A stretch of DNA of 64,000 nt from Mumia sp. zg.B17. Lineage in GTDB: Bacteria > Actinomycetota > Actinomycetes > Propionibacteriales > Nocardioidaceae. Positions 8,686 to 17,549 of the stretch are shown piece by piece. The notes under the pieces are model-generated. The model was not told the origin of the DNA, searched no databases, and saw only the letters and a list, made by a program, of their open reading frames with translations. The stretch is from positions 1-64,000 of the forward strand of contig NZ_JAHWCI010000001.1 of the NCBI RefSeq assembly GCF_019550915.1. The letters are read 5' to 3'. Each line of letters starts with the position of its first letter. Positions within the stretch are counted from its first letter, which is position 1. The position numbers were made by a program, and so were the translations under genes.

Positions 8686-10359
8686 ATGCCTGAGCAGAAC
8701 GACCGACCCGCTCCCGCCGGCTCCCCGTCGATGCCCGCGCGCCGTCGCCGACGCGCGTGGCTGCCCATCCTCGCCCTGGTGCTCGTCGGCCTCGTGGTCT
8801 CCGGCGGTGTGGCACTGACGACCTTCACCAACGCCCACCGCACCGTGGTCGTGGGTGCGCACACCGGTGTCGTCACGCCGACGTTCGACGGGCACGCGAC
8901 GCTCGACTTCGGGTCGGTGCTCCCGCAGATCCGGATGCCGATCGACACACCGCTGTCGGTCGGCGTGACCATCGACATCGGCGACACCCAGGCCAACGAC
9001 CTCAACGAGCTCGTCGCCCGCGACGCCGTCATCGCCTCCCAGCCCGAGGCCGAGATCGACCAGATCAGCGGGGTGGTCCGCGACATCGCGGTCGCCTCGG
9101 CGCTGCGCGGGCTCGGGGCCGGTCTCGCCGTCGCGCTCCTCCTCGTCGCCGGATGGGTGCTGCTCGGGCGTCGTCGCCGCCACGAGGTCGCCGAGCGCGT
9201 CCGGGGCTTCGTCGCTCGCCGTACGGTTCCGCACGCGCCGCTGCGGACCATGGTCGCGTTCGGTCTCGTGACCGTCCTGGCCGTGGTCCTGCTGACCTGG
9301 CCCGAGCCGGCCGACGAGTCGGTGACGCAGACCCGCTGGCGTCCGCTGACGGAGGTCTATCCGCAGATCCCCGACGACCTCGCGCTCGACAGGCTCCAGA
9401 TCTCCTCCGGGAGCGCGACCGACGCCAGCCGGGCGATCGTCGAGTCGGCGATCACGACGTACGAGACGTCGGTGACCTTCTACGGCGCCCTCGCGGACCG
9501 CGTGCCGGAGGTCGCCGAGCAGCTCCGCAAGCCCGCGGACGGGGAGATCGTGGCGGTCCTCGTCGCCGACCGGCACGACAACATCGGCATGGACAAGGTC
9601 GTCCGGGCGGTTGCCGACGAGGTCGACGCCTCCTTGCTCATCGACGCCGGCGACGACACGTCGACCGGGGGGTCGTGGGAGGGCTTCAGCATCCGCTCGC
9701 TCGCTCAGCAGTTCCGCGACGTGCCCACCGTGGCCGTCGCCGGCAACCATGACGAGGGCGACTTCGTCGCCGAGCAGATGAAGAAGGACGGCTTCGAGGT
9801 CCTCGACGGCAAGCCGGTCGACGTCGAGGGCATCCGGTTCCTCGGATACAGCGACCCGCGCAGCTCGGGATTCACCGCGGGATGGTCCCAGGGCTCGTCC
9901 TCGATCATCGAGCAGGGACGCGAGCTCACCGAGACGGCGTGCGAGGACGGCTCCATCAGCACGGTCGTCGTCCACAGCCCTACCACCGGCGAGGAGGTCG
10001 CGCGCTCAGGGTGCGTCGACCTGGTGCTGTCCGGCCACCTCCACGTCCAGCGCGGGCCTACCGTTCTCACGGCTGAGGACGGTCGGCGCACCGTGACGTT
10101 CACCAATGCCAGCACTGGTGGCGCTGCGTTCGCCTTCGCCCTCGGGAGCAAGCTCAGGCGACAGGCGCAGGCCACGCTGATCACCTACCGGGATGGACGG
10201 CCCGTGGGGCTGCAGCCGGTGAACTTCATCCCCGACGGCACCATCCAGGTCACGCCGTACGTGCCGGTCGACGTCACTTCCGACGCGCCGGCTCCGACGA
10301 CGTCGACGACGCCGGCTCCGACGCCGACCTCGGCGCCCACACCCGCTCCTGCCGGGTAG
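8686..10359 (+). CDS. Membrane-anchored calcineurin-like metallophosphoesterase
   Basis: A 557-residue protein with three membrane segments (about 26-46, 145-165 and 190-210) followed by an extracytoplasmic metallophosphoesterase domain. Metal-ligand motifs run in the expected order: DRH (295-297, in place of the usual D-x-H), DAGDD, GNHDE (353-357), VVHSP and SGHLH. A proline/threonine-rich tail (about 520-557, repeated TTST/PAPTPTSAP units) ends the protein. The start ATG is preceded by TTGAGG. The substrate is unknown; membrane phospholipid or cell-wall intermediates are possible but not shown. Only weakly linked to its neighbours. Confidence 0.8.
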   Translation: MPEQNDRPAPAGSPSMPARRRRRAWLPILALVLVGLVVSGGVALTTFTNAHRTVVVGAHTGVVTPTFDGHATLDFGSVLPQIRMPIDTPLSVGVTIDIGDTQANDLNELVARDAVIASQPEAEIDQISGVVRDIAVASALRGLGAGLAVALLLVAGWVLLGRRRRHEVAERVRGFVARRTVPHAPLRTMVAFGLVTVLAVVLLTWPEPADESVTQTRWRPLTEVYPQIPDDLALDRLQISSGSATDASRAIVESAITTYETSVTFYGALADRVPEVAEQLRKPADGEIVAVLVADRHDNIGMDKVVRAVADEVDASLLIDAGDDTSTGGSWEGFSIRSLAQQFRDVPTVAVAGNHDEGDFVAEQMKKDGFEVLDGKPVDVEGIRFLGYSDPRSSGFTAGWSQGSSSIIEQGRELTETACEDGSISTVVVHSPTTGEEVARSGCVDLVLSGHLHVQRGPTVLTAEDGRRTVTFTNASTGGAAFAFALGSKLRRQAQATLITYRDGRPVGLQPVNFIPDGTIQVTPYVPVDVTSDAPAPTTSTTPAPTPTSAPTPAPAG

Positions 10360-10438
10360 CCCGGCCCGGGGCGGCTCCGGGTCGTCTCCGGGGCTTCACC
10401 GGTGGTGCCTGCGCACGGCGCGGACCGACCGTGGACAG

Positions 10439-11032
10439 ATGACACCGTTCGTGGCACCCCGCCCCCGCCAGCCGCTCGTCGTCGGCCCGGCGATCGTCGC
10501 ACCGCTGCTCCTCGTGCTGTCGGGGCTCCTGCGGGTCGTCGACGGCCTCGACGGGTCGTACGGCGGCGCGGTGCGCGAGGTCGGCCTCGCGATGCTGCTC
10601 TTCGCGTTCGTGCTGCTCGGTCTGGTCGCGATCGGGCTCGCGCGGGTCCTCGCCGGACGACGGTCGCCCGTACCGTCCGGGCTGCGTACCGCGGCGCTGG
10701 TGTCGGGGACCAGCGGCGCCGCCGCGTCTGCGTGGACGGTGCTGGGACACCTCTATCCCGCCATCGCCGACGTGACACCGCCGGCGGTGCCCGTGGGCGT
10801 CGTCGGCCCGGGGCTTCTCGGACTCGGAGCGGTGGGCATGCTCGTGCTCCTGACCGCCGTCCCAAGAGGCGGGCAGGACGCCAGGACGGAGCCAGGCGTG
10901 CGCTACGCTCTCGCCTATGAACGCACGGACCACACTCGGTTGGTGGCGCCACCTCTAGGTGGCGTCTCGTGCACATCCCAGACCCCGCCTCCTCGGCCGT
11001 GTCTGGTGAGCCCGTCGGCCGACGAACCCTAG
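10439..11032 (+). CDS. Predicted four-helix membrane protein overlapping the trp leader
   Basis: A 197-codon frame whose first about 145 residues form up to four hydrophobic helices (about 14-33, 46-68, 85-105, 120-141). I do not recognise the family. The last about 50 residues are polar and proline-rich and are read from DNA that also encodes the trp leader peptide in another frame. The natural C-terminus may thus be unconserved, or a frameshift may have removed an earlier stop. No strong ribosome site is seen. It could be a real gene co-oriented with trpEG. Confidence 0.5.
   Translation: MTPFVAPRPRQPLVVGPAIVAPLLLVLSGLLRVVDGLDGSYGGAVREVGLAMLLFAFVLLGLVAIGLARVLAGRRSPVPSGLRTAALVSGTSGAAASAWTVLGHLYPAIADVTPPAVPVGVVGPGLLGLGAVGMLVLLTAVPRGGQDARTEPGVRYALAYERTDHTRLVAPPLGGVSCTSQTPPPRPCLVSPSADEP
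10917..10958 (+). CDS. trpL: trp operon leader peptide
   Basis: A 13-residue open frame MNARTTLGWWRHL with tandem tryptophan codons (TGG TGG at 10941-10946) ends in TAG 82 bases before the TrpEG start. Short leaders with consecutive Trp codons ahead of anthranilate synthase genes are the sensing element of trp attenuation, and attenuators of this kind are known before fused anthranilate synthase genes in Streptomyces. A TACGCT -10-like hexamer ends 7 bases before the ATG, so the leader may be translated from an almost leaderless transcript. Confidence 0.85.
   Translation: MNARTTLGWWRHL
10942..10992 (+). promoter_or_regulatory. trp attenuator with competing hairpins
   Basis: Starting in the Trp codons, CGCCACC (10947-10953) pairs with GGTGGCG (10958-10964) in a 7-bp hairpin with a TCTA loop that includes part of the leader stop codon. 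The same GGTGGCG can instead pair with CGCCTCC (10986-10992) with one mismatch. A further hairpin CCAGAC/GTCTGG (10978-10983 with 11001-11006) lies just beyond. Which fold terminates is inference; the mutually exclusive pairings and their position relative to the Trp codons are directly visible. Confidence 0.6.
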
Positions 11033-11040
11033 GACCGACG

Positions 11041-12951
11041 ATGCCCTCTCCTCACGACTCGGCTGCCGAGACCGCTGCGGCGCTCGAGCAGCTGATGGCT
11101 CTGCCGTCGTACGCGATCATCCGTGTCCGCGACTCCGACCGGGTCGTCCTGATCGGCGGAGCCCGTACCGATGTCGACTCGTTGATGGACGTCCCGCTGA
11201 GCGACCCGGTCGACGGCGCACCCGCTTCGTACGACAGCCTCGTGCTCGTTCCCTACCGGCAGGTCCGCGAGCGCGGGTTCGAGGCTCACGACGACGGCAC
11301 CCCGTTGTCGGTGATCGCGGCCGAGACGTCGACCGACGTGGCGCTGGACGAGCTCCTCGCCGTCCTCCCCGACGGAGAGCTCGCTCCCGCCGACAAGGGC
11401 GGCTTCGAGACCGACGACGCGACGTACGCCGAGATGGTCCGGACCGTGATCGACGCCGAGATCGGTCAGGGCGAGGGCGCCAACCTGGTGATCGGCCGAC
11501 ACTACCGGGCGCGGCTCGCCGACTGGGGCCCGGCCGCCGCTCTGACGGTCCTGCGCCGTCTGCTGGAGCGGGAGCGGGGCGCCCACTGGACGTTCCTGGT
11601 GTTCACCGGCGACCGCTACCTGATCGGTGCGAGCCCCGAGCGTCACGTCAGTGTCGACGCCGGGCAGGTCAGGATGAACCCGATCTCGGGCACGTTCCGG
11701 CTGCGCGGGCTGGAGAGCCAGGCCGACCGCAAGCGCGAGCTGCTGCGGTTCCTCGGCGACGAGAAGGAGATCTACGAGCTCTTCATGGTCGTCGACGAGG
11801 AGCTCAAGATGATGTGCGACATCTGCTCGGAGGGCGGCCTGGTGCTGGGCCCGTACCTGAAGCCGATGACCCACCTCGTCCACACCGAGTACCTGCTCGC
11901 CGGGCGGACCCACCGTGACGTCCGTGAGGTGCTTCGCGATTCGATGTTCGCGGCGACCGTCACTGGCAGCCCGGTCGAGAACGCCTGCCGGCTCATCACC
12001 AAGTACGAGCAGGAGGGCCGCGGCTACTACGCGGCGGCGGCGGCGCTGCTCGGACGCGACGCGCAGGGGCGTCCGACAGCCGACTCTCCGATCCTCATCC
12101 GGACCGCCGACGTGGACCTCGAGGGCAACCTCACCGTGACCGCGGGGGCGACGCTGGTCCGCGACTCCGACCCGGACCACGAGACGGCGGAGACGCACGC
12201 CAAGGCCGCAGGGGTGCTGAGCGCCTTCGGCCTCGTGCCCGCGGCCCCGGCGCCGATCGAGGGCTTCGACGCGTTCGCCCACGACGACGAGGTCCTGATC
12301 GCGCTCGGATCGCGCAACCAGCGGTTGAGCCAGTTCTGGCTGTCGGACCAGTCGGACACTGCGCCGGCCGACTCCCTGGCGGGCACCCGGGCGGTCGTCC
12401 TCGACAACGAGGACGACTTCGTCAACATGCTGTCGCACCTGCTCGGCGTGCTGGGGATCAGCACCGACGTCGTCCGCCACGAGGACTACGACGGCCCGGA
12501 GACCTTCGACGGGTACGACTTGGTCGTCATCGGACCCGGTCCCGGTGACCCCCGCGACCTCGACGATCCCAAGATCGCGACCGTACGACGCGCCGTCGAC
12601 GACCTGCTGGAGACAGGTCGTCGGTTCCTCGCGGTCTGCCTCGGCCACCAGGTGCTGTGCGGCGCGCTCGGTCTGGACCTCGCCTACAAGGACATCGTGT
12701 TCCAGGGGACGCAGTCGGCGCTGCCGCTCCGCGGTCGTACGGAGACCGTCGGCTTCTACAACACGTTCGTGGCGCGTGAGCCGGGCGACGGGCTGCCCGA
12801 CCGCGTCACCGTGGAGGTCGACCCGGTGTCCGGCGACGTCCACACGGTGGCTGGGCCGACGTTCCGCGGGATCCAGTTCCACGCGGAGTCGATCCTCACC
12901 CAGCACGGCGACCGGGTCATCGGTGAGCTGGTGTCCGAGCTGCTCGGCTGA
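11041..12951 (+). CDS. trpEG: Anthranilate synthase, fused components I and II (TrpE-TrpG)
   Basis: A 636-residue fusion making anthranilate from chorismate and glutamine, the first step of tryptophan synthesis. The chorismate-binding half (about 1-440) has the GNYRARL-like start GRHYRARLADWG, GASPERHVSV, MNPISGTFRLRG and the EKEIYELFMVVDEELKMM region. The glutamine amidotransferase half (about 450-636) has the VVIGPGPGDPRD segment, nucleophile LAVCLGHQVLCG (Cys 533) and the terminal IQFHAES. An upstream in-frame start is ignored because this ATG has AGGA 6 bases ahead and follows the leader. Such fusions serve either primary Trp supply or antibiotic precursor supply; the trp attenuator argues for regulation by charged tRNA-Trp. 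Confidence 0.93.
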   Translation: MPSPHDSAAETAAALEQLMALPSYAIIRVRDSDRVVLIGGARTDVDSLMDVPLSDPVDGAPASYDSLVLVPYRQVRERGFEAHDDGTPLSVIAAETSTDVALDELLAVLPDGELAPADKGGFETDDATYAEMVRTVIDAEIGQGEGANLVIGRHYRARLADWGPAAALTVLRRLLERERGAHWTFLVFTGDRYLIGASPERHVSVDAGQVRMNPISGTFRLRGLESQADRKRELLRFLGDEKEIYELFMVVDEELKMMCDICSEGGLVLGPYLKPMTHLVHTEYLLAGRTHRDVREVLRDSMFAATVTGSPVENACRLITKYEQEGRGYYAAAAALLGRDAQGRPTADSPILIRTADVDLEGNLTVTAGATLVRDSDPDHETAETHAKAAGVLSAFGLVPAAPAPIEGFDAFAHDDEVLIALGSRNQRLSQFWLSDQSDTAPADSLAGTRAVVLDNEDDFVNMLSHLLGVLGISTDVVRHEDYDGPETFDGYDLVVIGPGPGDPRDLDDPKIATVRRAVDDLLETGRRFLAVCLGHQVLCGALGLDLAYKDIVFQGTQSALPLRGRTETVGFYNTFVAREPGDGLPDRVTVEVDPVSGDVHTVAGPTFRGIQFHAESILTQHGDRVIGELVSELLG

Positions 12952-12965
12952 GCACCCCAGGTTGA

Positions 12966-13004
12966 CAGAAGGGCCGTACGCATCTTGTGCGTACGGCCCT
13001 TCTG
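12966..13004. terminator. Strong bidirectional hairpin terminator
   Basis: A perfect 17-bp stem (12966-12982 with 12988-13004) around a 5-base loop TCTTG, containing GGGCCGTACGCA and its complement. It lies between the convergent trpEG and pepD-like genes and can stop transcripts from either side. Confidence 0.85.
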
Positions 13005-13015
13005 AGCGTTCTGGA

Positions 13016-14341
13016 TCAGGAGCCCAGCGACCCACCGTCGCTGTCGAGCGTGATCTCGGTCTTCTCCTGCTGCCCGCCGCGGGTGTAGGTCACCTGGACC
13101 TTCTCGCCCGGCTGGTAGCCGCGGATCGTCGCGACCAGCGCGTCGGAGGAGGCGATCGGCTGGTCACCGAGGCGGACGATCACGTCGCCTGCCTTGAGGC
13201 CGGCCTTGGCCGCGGCGCTGTTGTCGCTGACCGACTTCACCTCGGCACCGATGGTCGTCATGCCGTCGGACTCGACCGCGTCGGACACGGTGACGCCGAT
13301 GCGGGCGTGCTCGACGGTCTTGCCCTCGACGAGCTGCGCGGCGACGTTCTTGGCGACGTCGATCGGGATCGCGAACCCGAGGCCGATGGAGCCCGACTCG
13401 CCGCTGCCGCTGGTGCGGATCGCGCTGTTGACGCCGATCACCGCGCCGTTGGCGTCGACGAGGGGACCACCGGAGTTGCCCGGGTTGATCGCCGCGTCGG
13501 TCTGGATCGCCGGGAAGACGTGGCTCGTCTCGGCGGTCTGACCGGCCTGCACCGGACGGTTCAGCGCGGAGATGATGCCGGAGGTGACCGTGCTCTCCAG
13601 TCCGTACGGCGAGCCGATCGCGATGACATCCTGGCCCACGCGCAGGTCCGCAGAGTTGCCCAGCCTGGCGGGCTTGAGGCCGCTCTTGCCCTCCGCCTTG
13701 ACGACCGCGAGGTCGGTGACCGGATCCCTGCCGACGATCTGGGCACGGGCGATCGAGCCGTCGCTGAACGAGACGGTGATCTCACCGGAGTCGGCGGCGG
13801 CCTCGATGACGTGGTTGTTCGTCAGGATCTCGCCGTCGCTGCTGATGATGATGCCGGTGCCGCTCCCGCTGGCCTGGCCGCCCTTCACGTTGAGCTGGAC
13901 CGTGGAGGGGAGGACCGTCTGGGCGACCTTCTCGACCTGCCCCTCGGGCAGCGACGCGGTGGACGCGTTCGAGGCGGTGTCCAGCGAGGACTGTGCGGTC
14001 GTCGGATTGGAGTCGTCGTTCAGCGCGTGGTAGCCGGCGGCTCCGCCGATCCCGCCGACGAGACCGGCCACGAGCGCGCCCGCGACCACCGCAGCGGCGA
14101 ACCCGCCGCGTCGCTGGTTCTTCTCCGGCGGCGTGACGGACTGCGGCGTGAACCCGAAGGGGTACGCCTGCGTGTGCTCGCCGGGGCGGTCCTGCGTGCC
14201 GGTGGCCGAGTCGTAGCGGTGCGTGTACGAGGAGCTGCCGGGAAGTCCCGTGCTGCTCGGCGCCGCGTAGGAAGGGGTGGGCTGCGACGCCGGCTGCGGA
14301 GCCGGCCCCACAGGCTCTGTTGGTCGGGACTCATCGTTCAT
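13016..14341 (-). CDS. pepD: HtrA/DegP-family membrane serine protease with PDZ domain
   Basis: A 441-residue envelope quality-control protease. A proline-rich cytoplasmic N-terminus (1-77) leads into one membrane helix (about 81-103). The trypsin-like domain has His177 (TNNHVIE), Asp210 (TDLAVVKA) and Ser290 (GNSGGPL). A PDZ domain follows (about 345-435, GLKAGDVIVRLGDQPIASSD). It lies downstream of a two-component pair in the order mprA-mprB-pepD, as in mycobacteria, where PepD acts with the MprAB/SigE envelope-stress response; the symbol is assigned from that synteny. There are 62 bases between mprB and this gene, enough for its own promoter. Confidence 0.88.
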   Translation of the reverse strand: MNDESRPTEPVGPAPQPASQPTPSYAAPSSTGLPGSSSYTHRYDSATGTQDRPGEHTQAYPFGFTPQSVTPPEKNQRRGGFAAAVVAGALVAGLVGGIGGAAGYHALNDDSNPTTAQSSLDTASNASTASLPEGQVEKVAQTVLPSTVQLNVKGGQASGSGTGIIISSDGEILTNNHVIEAAADSGEITVSFSDGSIARAQIVGRDPVTDLAVVKAEGKSGLKPARLGNSADLRVGQDVIAIGSPYGLESTVTSGIISALNRPVQAGQTAETSHVFPAIQTDAAINPGNSGGPLVDANGAVIGVNSAIRTSGSGESGSIGLGFAIPIDVAKNVAAQLVEGKTVEHARIGVTVSDAVESDGMTTIGAEVKSVSDNSAAAKAGLKAGDVIVRLGDQPIASSDALVATIRGYQPGEKVQVTYTRGGQQEKTEITLDSDGGSLGS

Positions 14342-14403
14342 GCCTCTAGCATGACCGCCGCGACTAAGAGCGTGCTGAGATCACCCTGGGAGCTGCAGAA
14401 TAG

Positions 14404-15819
14404 TCACCGCTCGGCGCTCGTGGAGCGGTCCTGGTCGCCGTCGCCGCGGCGGCCGGGGATGTGCAGGGTCATGAGCGCGCCTCCGCCGGGTCCGCGCGAC
14501 GCGGTGACCGTCCCGCCGTGCCGGTGGGCCGCCTGGGCGACGATCGCGAGGCCCAGTCCCGAGCCGGGCAGGCGTCGAGCCTCCCGCGAGCGGTAGAAGC
14601 GGTCGAAGACGTGCGGGAGGTCCTCGTCGCTGATGCCGGGACCCGCGTCCTGCACCGTGAGCACACCGTCCTTCAGTCGCACCTGCACCTCCCCGAGCGG
14701 CGGGCTCCACTTGGCCGCGTTGTCGAGCAGGTTGGTGACCGCGCGCTCGAGCGTGCGGGACTCGCCGATCACGATCCAGGGCTCGGTCGAGACCTCGAAC
14801 GCCACGCCGGGAGCCCGCCGCTGCACGCGGTCGACCGCCGTCTCGACGACCTCCGCGAGGTCGATCGGCTCGGGGTCGGGGTCGCCGGGGTCGCGGGCGA
14901 GCTCGACGAGGTCGCCGACGAGCGTGGTGAGCTCGTCGAGCTGGGCACGGACGTCGTCGATCAGCTCCTGGCGGGCCCGGCGGGACATCCCCCCGCGCTG
15001 TTCGGCCTGGCCGAGCAGCTCGATGTTGGTCCGGAGCGAGGTCAGGGGAGTCCGCAGCTCGTGTCCCGCGTCGGCCACCAGCTGCCGCTGCCGCTCCTGG
15101 GAACCCTTGAGCGCGACCATCATCTGGTTGTAGGCGACGGTGAGGCGCGCGAGGTCGTCGTGCCCGTACACCGCGATGGGACGAAGGTCCTCGGTGCGCG
15201 CGACCTGCTCGACGGCGGTCGTGAGGCGGCGCACCGGGCGCAGTCCGCCGGTGGCCACGACCGAGCCGAGCAGGCCGGCGACGAGCACGCCGAAGCCGCT
15301 CACCGCCCACAGCACGACCTGGAGCCGGGAGAGCGCCGTCTCCATGTTGGCCATCGACTGACCCACCACGAGCGCCGTGCCCGGTGCGGCTCCGACGGCG
15401 ACGACGCGGTAGTGGACGCCACCGATGGTGGCCGTGCGCAGCGAGTGCGACACCCGCCCCTCGGCGACCGCCTCCTCGTCCGGCCCGATGAAGTCCCCGA
15501 AATCGCGAGACGGCGCGCCAGCGTAGATCAGCGCCATCTGGACGTCTGCGGCGGCAAGGGCCGCCTTGGGGAAGCTTCCGGAGTTGAGCTGGTCGGCGAT
15601 CCCGGCACGTACGGCCGCGGCCGCCCGGAGCTTGAGGTTCTCGTCGACGCTGGACGTGAACTCGGACTCGACGCTGACGTAGATGATGGCGCTGACGAAC
15701 GCGAGGGTCACGCCGACCGCGGCGGTCGTGAGGAGCGAGACGCGGGTGGCCAAGGAGACGCGCTGGGCGCGGTCGCCGACCCAACGGCGCCACGAGCGGG
15801 TGTGGGCTGCGGCCTCCAT
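14404..15819 (-). CDS. mprB: MprB-like sensor histidine kinase
   Basis: A 471-residue membrane kinase. Helix 1 (about 26-48) and helix 2 (about 170-192, VVLWAVSGFGVLVAGLLGSV) flank an extracytoplasmic sensor domain of about 120 residues. A HAMP domain follows (GLRPVRRLTTAVEQVA), then the H-box ADAGHELRTPLTSL with the autophosphorylated His. The ATPase lobe has NLLDNAAKWSPP (N-box), DAGPGISDEDLPHVFDRFY (G1/F) and GSGLGLAIV (G2). The chosen ATG removes about 36 upstream codons that overlap the regulator gene. It is 16 bases behind mprA in one operon. Identification as MprB rests on fold plus synteny with the HtrA protease. Confidence 0.88.
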   Translation of the reverse strand: MEAAAHTRSWRRWVGDRAQRVSLATRVSLLTTAAVGVTLAFVSAIIYVSVESEFTSSVDENLKLRAAAAVRAGIADQLNSGSFPKAALAAADVQMALIYAGAPSRDFGDFIGPDEEAVAEGRVSHSLRTATIGGVHYRVVAVGAAPGTALVVGQSMANMETALSRLQVVLWAVSGFGVLVAGLLGSVVATGGLRPVRRLTTAVEQVARTEDLRPIAVYGHDDLARLTVAYNQMMVALKGSQERQRQLVADAGHELRTPLTSLRTNIELLGQAEQRGGMSRRARQELIDDVRAQLDELTTLVGDLVELARDPGDPDPEPIDLAEVVETAVDRVQRRAPGVAFEVSTEPWIVIGESRTLERAVTNLLDNAAKWSPPLGEVQVRLKDGVLTVQDAGPGISDEDLPHVFDRFYRSREARRLPGSGLGLAIVAQAAHRHGGTVTASRGPGGGALMTLHIPGRRGDGDQDRSTSAER

Positions 15820-15835
15820 CAGCGGGATCCTCCGG

Positions 15836-16528
15836 TCACGGTGCTGTCTCGCGCAGGACGTAGCCGACACCGCGCACCGTGTGGAGGAGGCGAGGCTCGC
15901 CGTCGGCCTCGAGCTTGCGGCGGACATAGCCGACGTAGACCTCCAGCGAGTTGGCGGTGGTCGGGAAGTCGAACCCCCACACCTCCTCGAGGATGAACGA
16001 GCGTTCGAGCACCCGCTTGGGGCGCTCCATGAAGAGCTCCAGCAGGGCGAACTCGGTCCGGGTCAGCGAGATGGGCCGCTCGCCCCGCATCACCTCCCGG
16101 GTGGCGGTGTTCATGGTGAGGTCGGCGAACTCGAGGACCACCTCCTCCTCGTCGGAGTCACCGGTGCGCCTCGAGCGGCGCAGCAGCGCCCGGACCCTCG
16201 CGAGGAGCTCGGCCAGCGCGAACGGCTTGGTGAGGTAGTCGTCCGCTCCGGCGTCCAGCCCGTCGACGCGCTCGTCCACGGCGTCCTTGGCCGTGAGGAC
16301 GAGGATCGGGACCTCGTTGCCCGCTGCCCGCAGGGCGCGCGTCGCCTCGAGCCCGTCGAGCCGCGGCATCATCACGTCCATCACGATCGCGTCGGGGTCG
16401 ATCATCGGGACGCGTGCCAGCGCCTCTGCACCGTCGGCGGCGACATCGACGTCGTAGCCGTTGAACTCCAACGACCGGCGCAGCGAGTCACGGACCGCCC
16501 GGTCGTCGTCCACCACGAGGATGCGCAT
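15836..16528 (-). CDS. mprA: MprA-like OmpR-family response regulator
   Basis: A 230-residue DNA-binding response regulator and partner of the adjacent kinase. The receiver domain has the acidic pair DDD (7-9), phospho-acceptor Asp51 ([12 protein letters not shown]) and the TKPF lysine. The winged-helix output domain (about 130-228) carries [16 protein letters not shown] and the recognition-helix region [17 protein letters not shown]. The start is the ATG beginning MRILVVDDD; the frame runs further upstream without similarity. First gene of the mprA-mprB(-pepD) cluster. Confidence 0.9.
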   Translation of the reverse strand: MRILVVDDDRAVRDSLRRSLEFNGYDVDVAADGAEALARVPMIDPDAIVMDVMMPRLDGLEATRALRAAGNEVPILVLTAKDAVDERVDGLDAGADDYLTKPFALAELLARVRALLRRSRRTGDSDEEEVVLEFADLTMNTATREVMRGERPISLTRTEFALLELFMERPKRVLERSFILEEVWGFDFPTTANSLEVYVGYVRRKLEADGEPRLLHTVRGVGYVLRETAP

Positions 16529-16628
16529 GGGGCCAGGGTGCCAGGTCTGGCCCAGCAGCACCCGACCTCGTGCAGCCGGCCGGCACTCAGCGGCAGCCCT
16601 CGGTTGCCGTGCTCGGCCCCACCAGCGC

Positions 16629-17513
16629 TCAGCCCGTGGCCCTCGGCGCCTCGCCGTCCAGGAGCTGCTCGGCCGCGGCCCGTGCCCTGGCGCCGTACCC
16701 ACCACCGAACAGGGCGGCGTGCACGAGCAGGGGATGGAGCTGGTGGAGCGGCACCCGCTCGTGCCACCCGTCGGCGAGCGGGAACGTCTCGATGTAGGCA
16801 TCGAGGATCCGCTGGAGGTGCTGGATGCCGAACAGGGCGAGCATCGCCAGGTCGGTCTCGCGGTGGCAGCCGTGCGCGGCGGGGTCGATGAGGAAGGCGC
16901 GGTCCTCGGTCGACCACACCACGTTGCCGGACCAGAGGTCACCATGGATCCGCGCGGGCGGCTCGGGTGGGCCGGCGAAGTCGTCGATGCGACGCACGAC
17001 CTCCTCGACCGGTGCCGCGTCCTCCGTGGTCATCGCGCCGCGGTCGACGGCCACCTTGAGGTAGGGCAGGATGCGCCGGGTCGTGTAGAACTCCGTCCAC
17101 GTGGGCGCCGGCTTGTTGGGCAGCGGAGCCAGCCCGATGTATCCGTCACGGGGATAGCCGAACTCGTCGGCACCGGCGCGGTGGGTGGCGGCGAGTGCGC
17201 GACCGAGGCTCTCCGCCGCGTCGGCGGTCGCCTTGCCCGGCTCGATCCACGAGACGACGAGGCAGTCCGCGGACACCCCCAGCACCTGCGGCACGGGCGC
17301 CCCGGCCTCGCCGAGCCACTGCAGGCCCTCGGCCTCCGCCGTGTAGAAGTCGTGCGGCACCTGCGGACGGGTCTTCAGGACGGCGCTGCGGCCGTCGGTC
17401 AGACGCAGCCGGGTCGCGGTGTTGGTGTCCCCGCCGGCCACGGGCGTCGTCGCGACGACGGCCACACCCAGCAGTGCCTCAGCCTTCGCTGCGATGCCCC
17501 CCATGCGCGCCAT
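16629..17513 (-). CDS. Fructosamine kinase family protein
   Basis: A 294-residue kinase-fold protein of the fructosamine-3-kinase/ketosamine kinase family, which phosphorylates sugars attached to amines so that glycated molecules can be repaired. Seen are the N-lobe [21 protein letters not shown] with the ATP-binding lysine, the catalytic loop [13 protein letters not shown] and the metal-binding [25 protein letters not shown] lies exactly six bases upstream of the ATG, the spacing of a leaderless promoter (-10 at 17520-17525). It lies 36 bases downstream of the phosphatase gene on the same strand. Confidence 0.88.
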   Translation of the reverse strand: MARMGGIAAKAEALLGVAVVATTPVAGGDTNTATRLRLTDGRSAVLKTRPQVPHDFYTAEAEGLQWLGEAGAPVPQVLGVSADCLVVSWIEPGKATADAAESLGRALAATHRAGADEFGYPRDGYIGLAPLPNKPAPTWTEFYTTRRILPYLKVAVDRGAMTTEDAAPVEEVVRRIDDFAGPPEPPARIHGDLWSGNVVWSTEDRAFLIDPAAHGCHRETDLAMLALFGIQHLQRILDAYIETFPLADGWHERVPLHQLHPLLVHAALFGGGYGARARAAAEQLLDGEAPRATG

Positions 17514-17549
17514 GTGCTGACGCTACACACGGTCGGGCTCGCCTGCCCC

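Noticed and set aside
11029-13035. 668-codon minus-strand frame opposite trpEG
   Set aside because: Runs through a strong terminator and has no recognisable domain; the trpEG motifs are on the plus strand.
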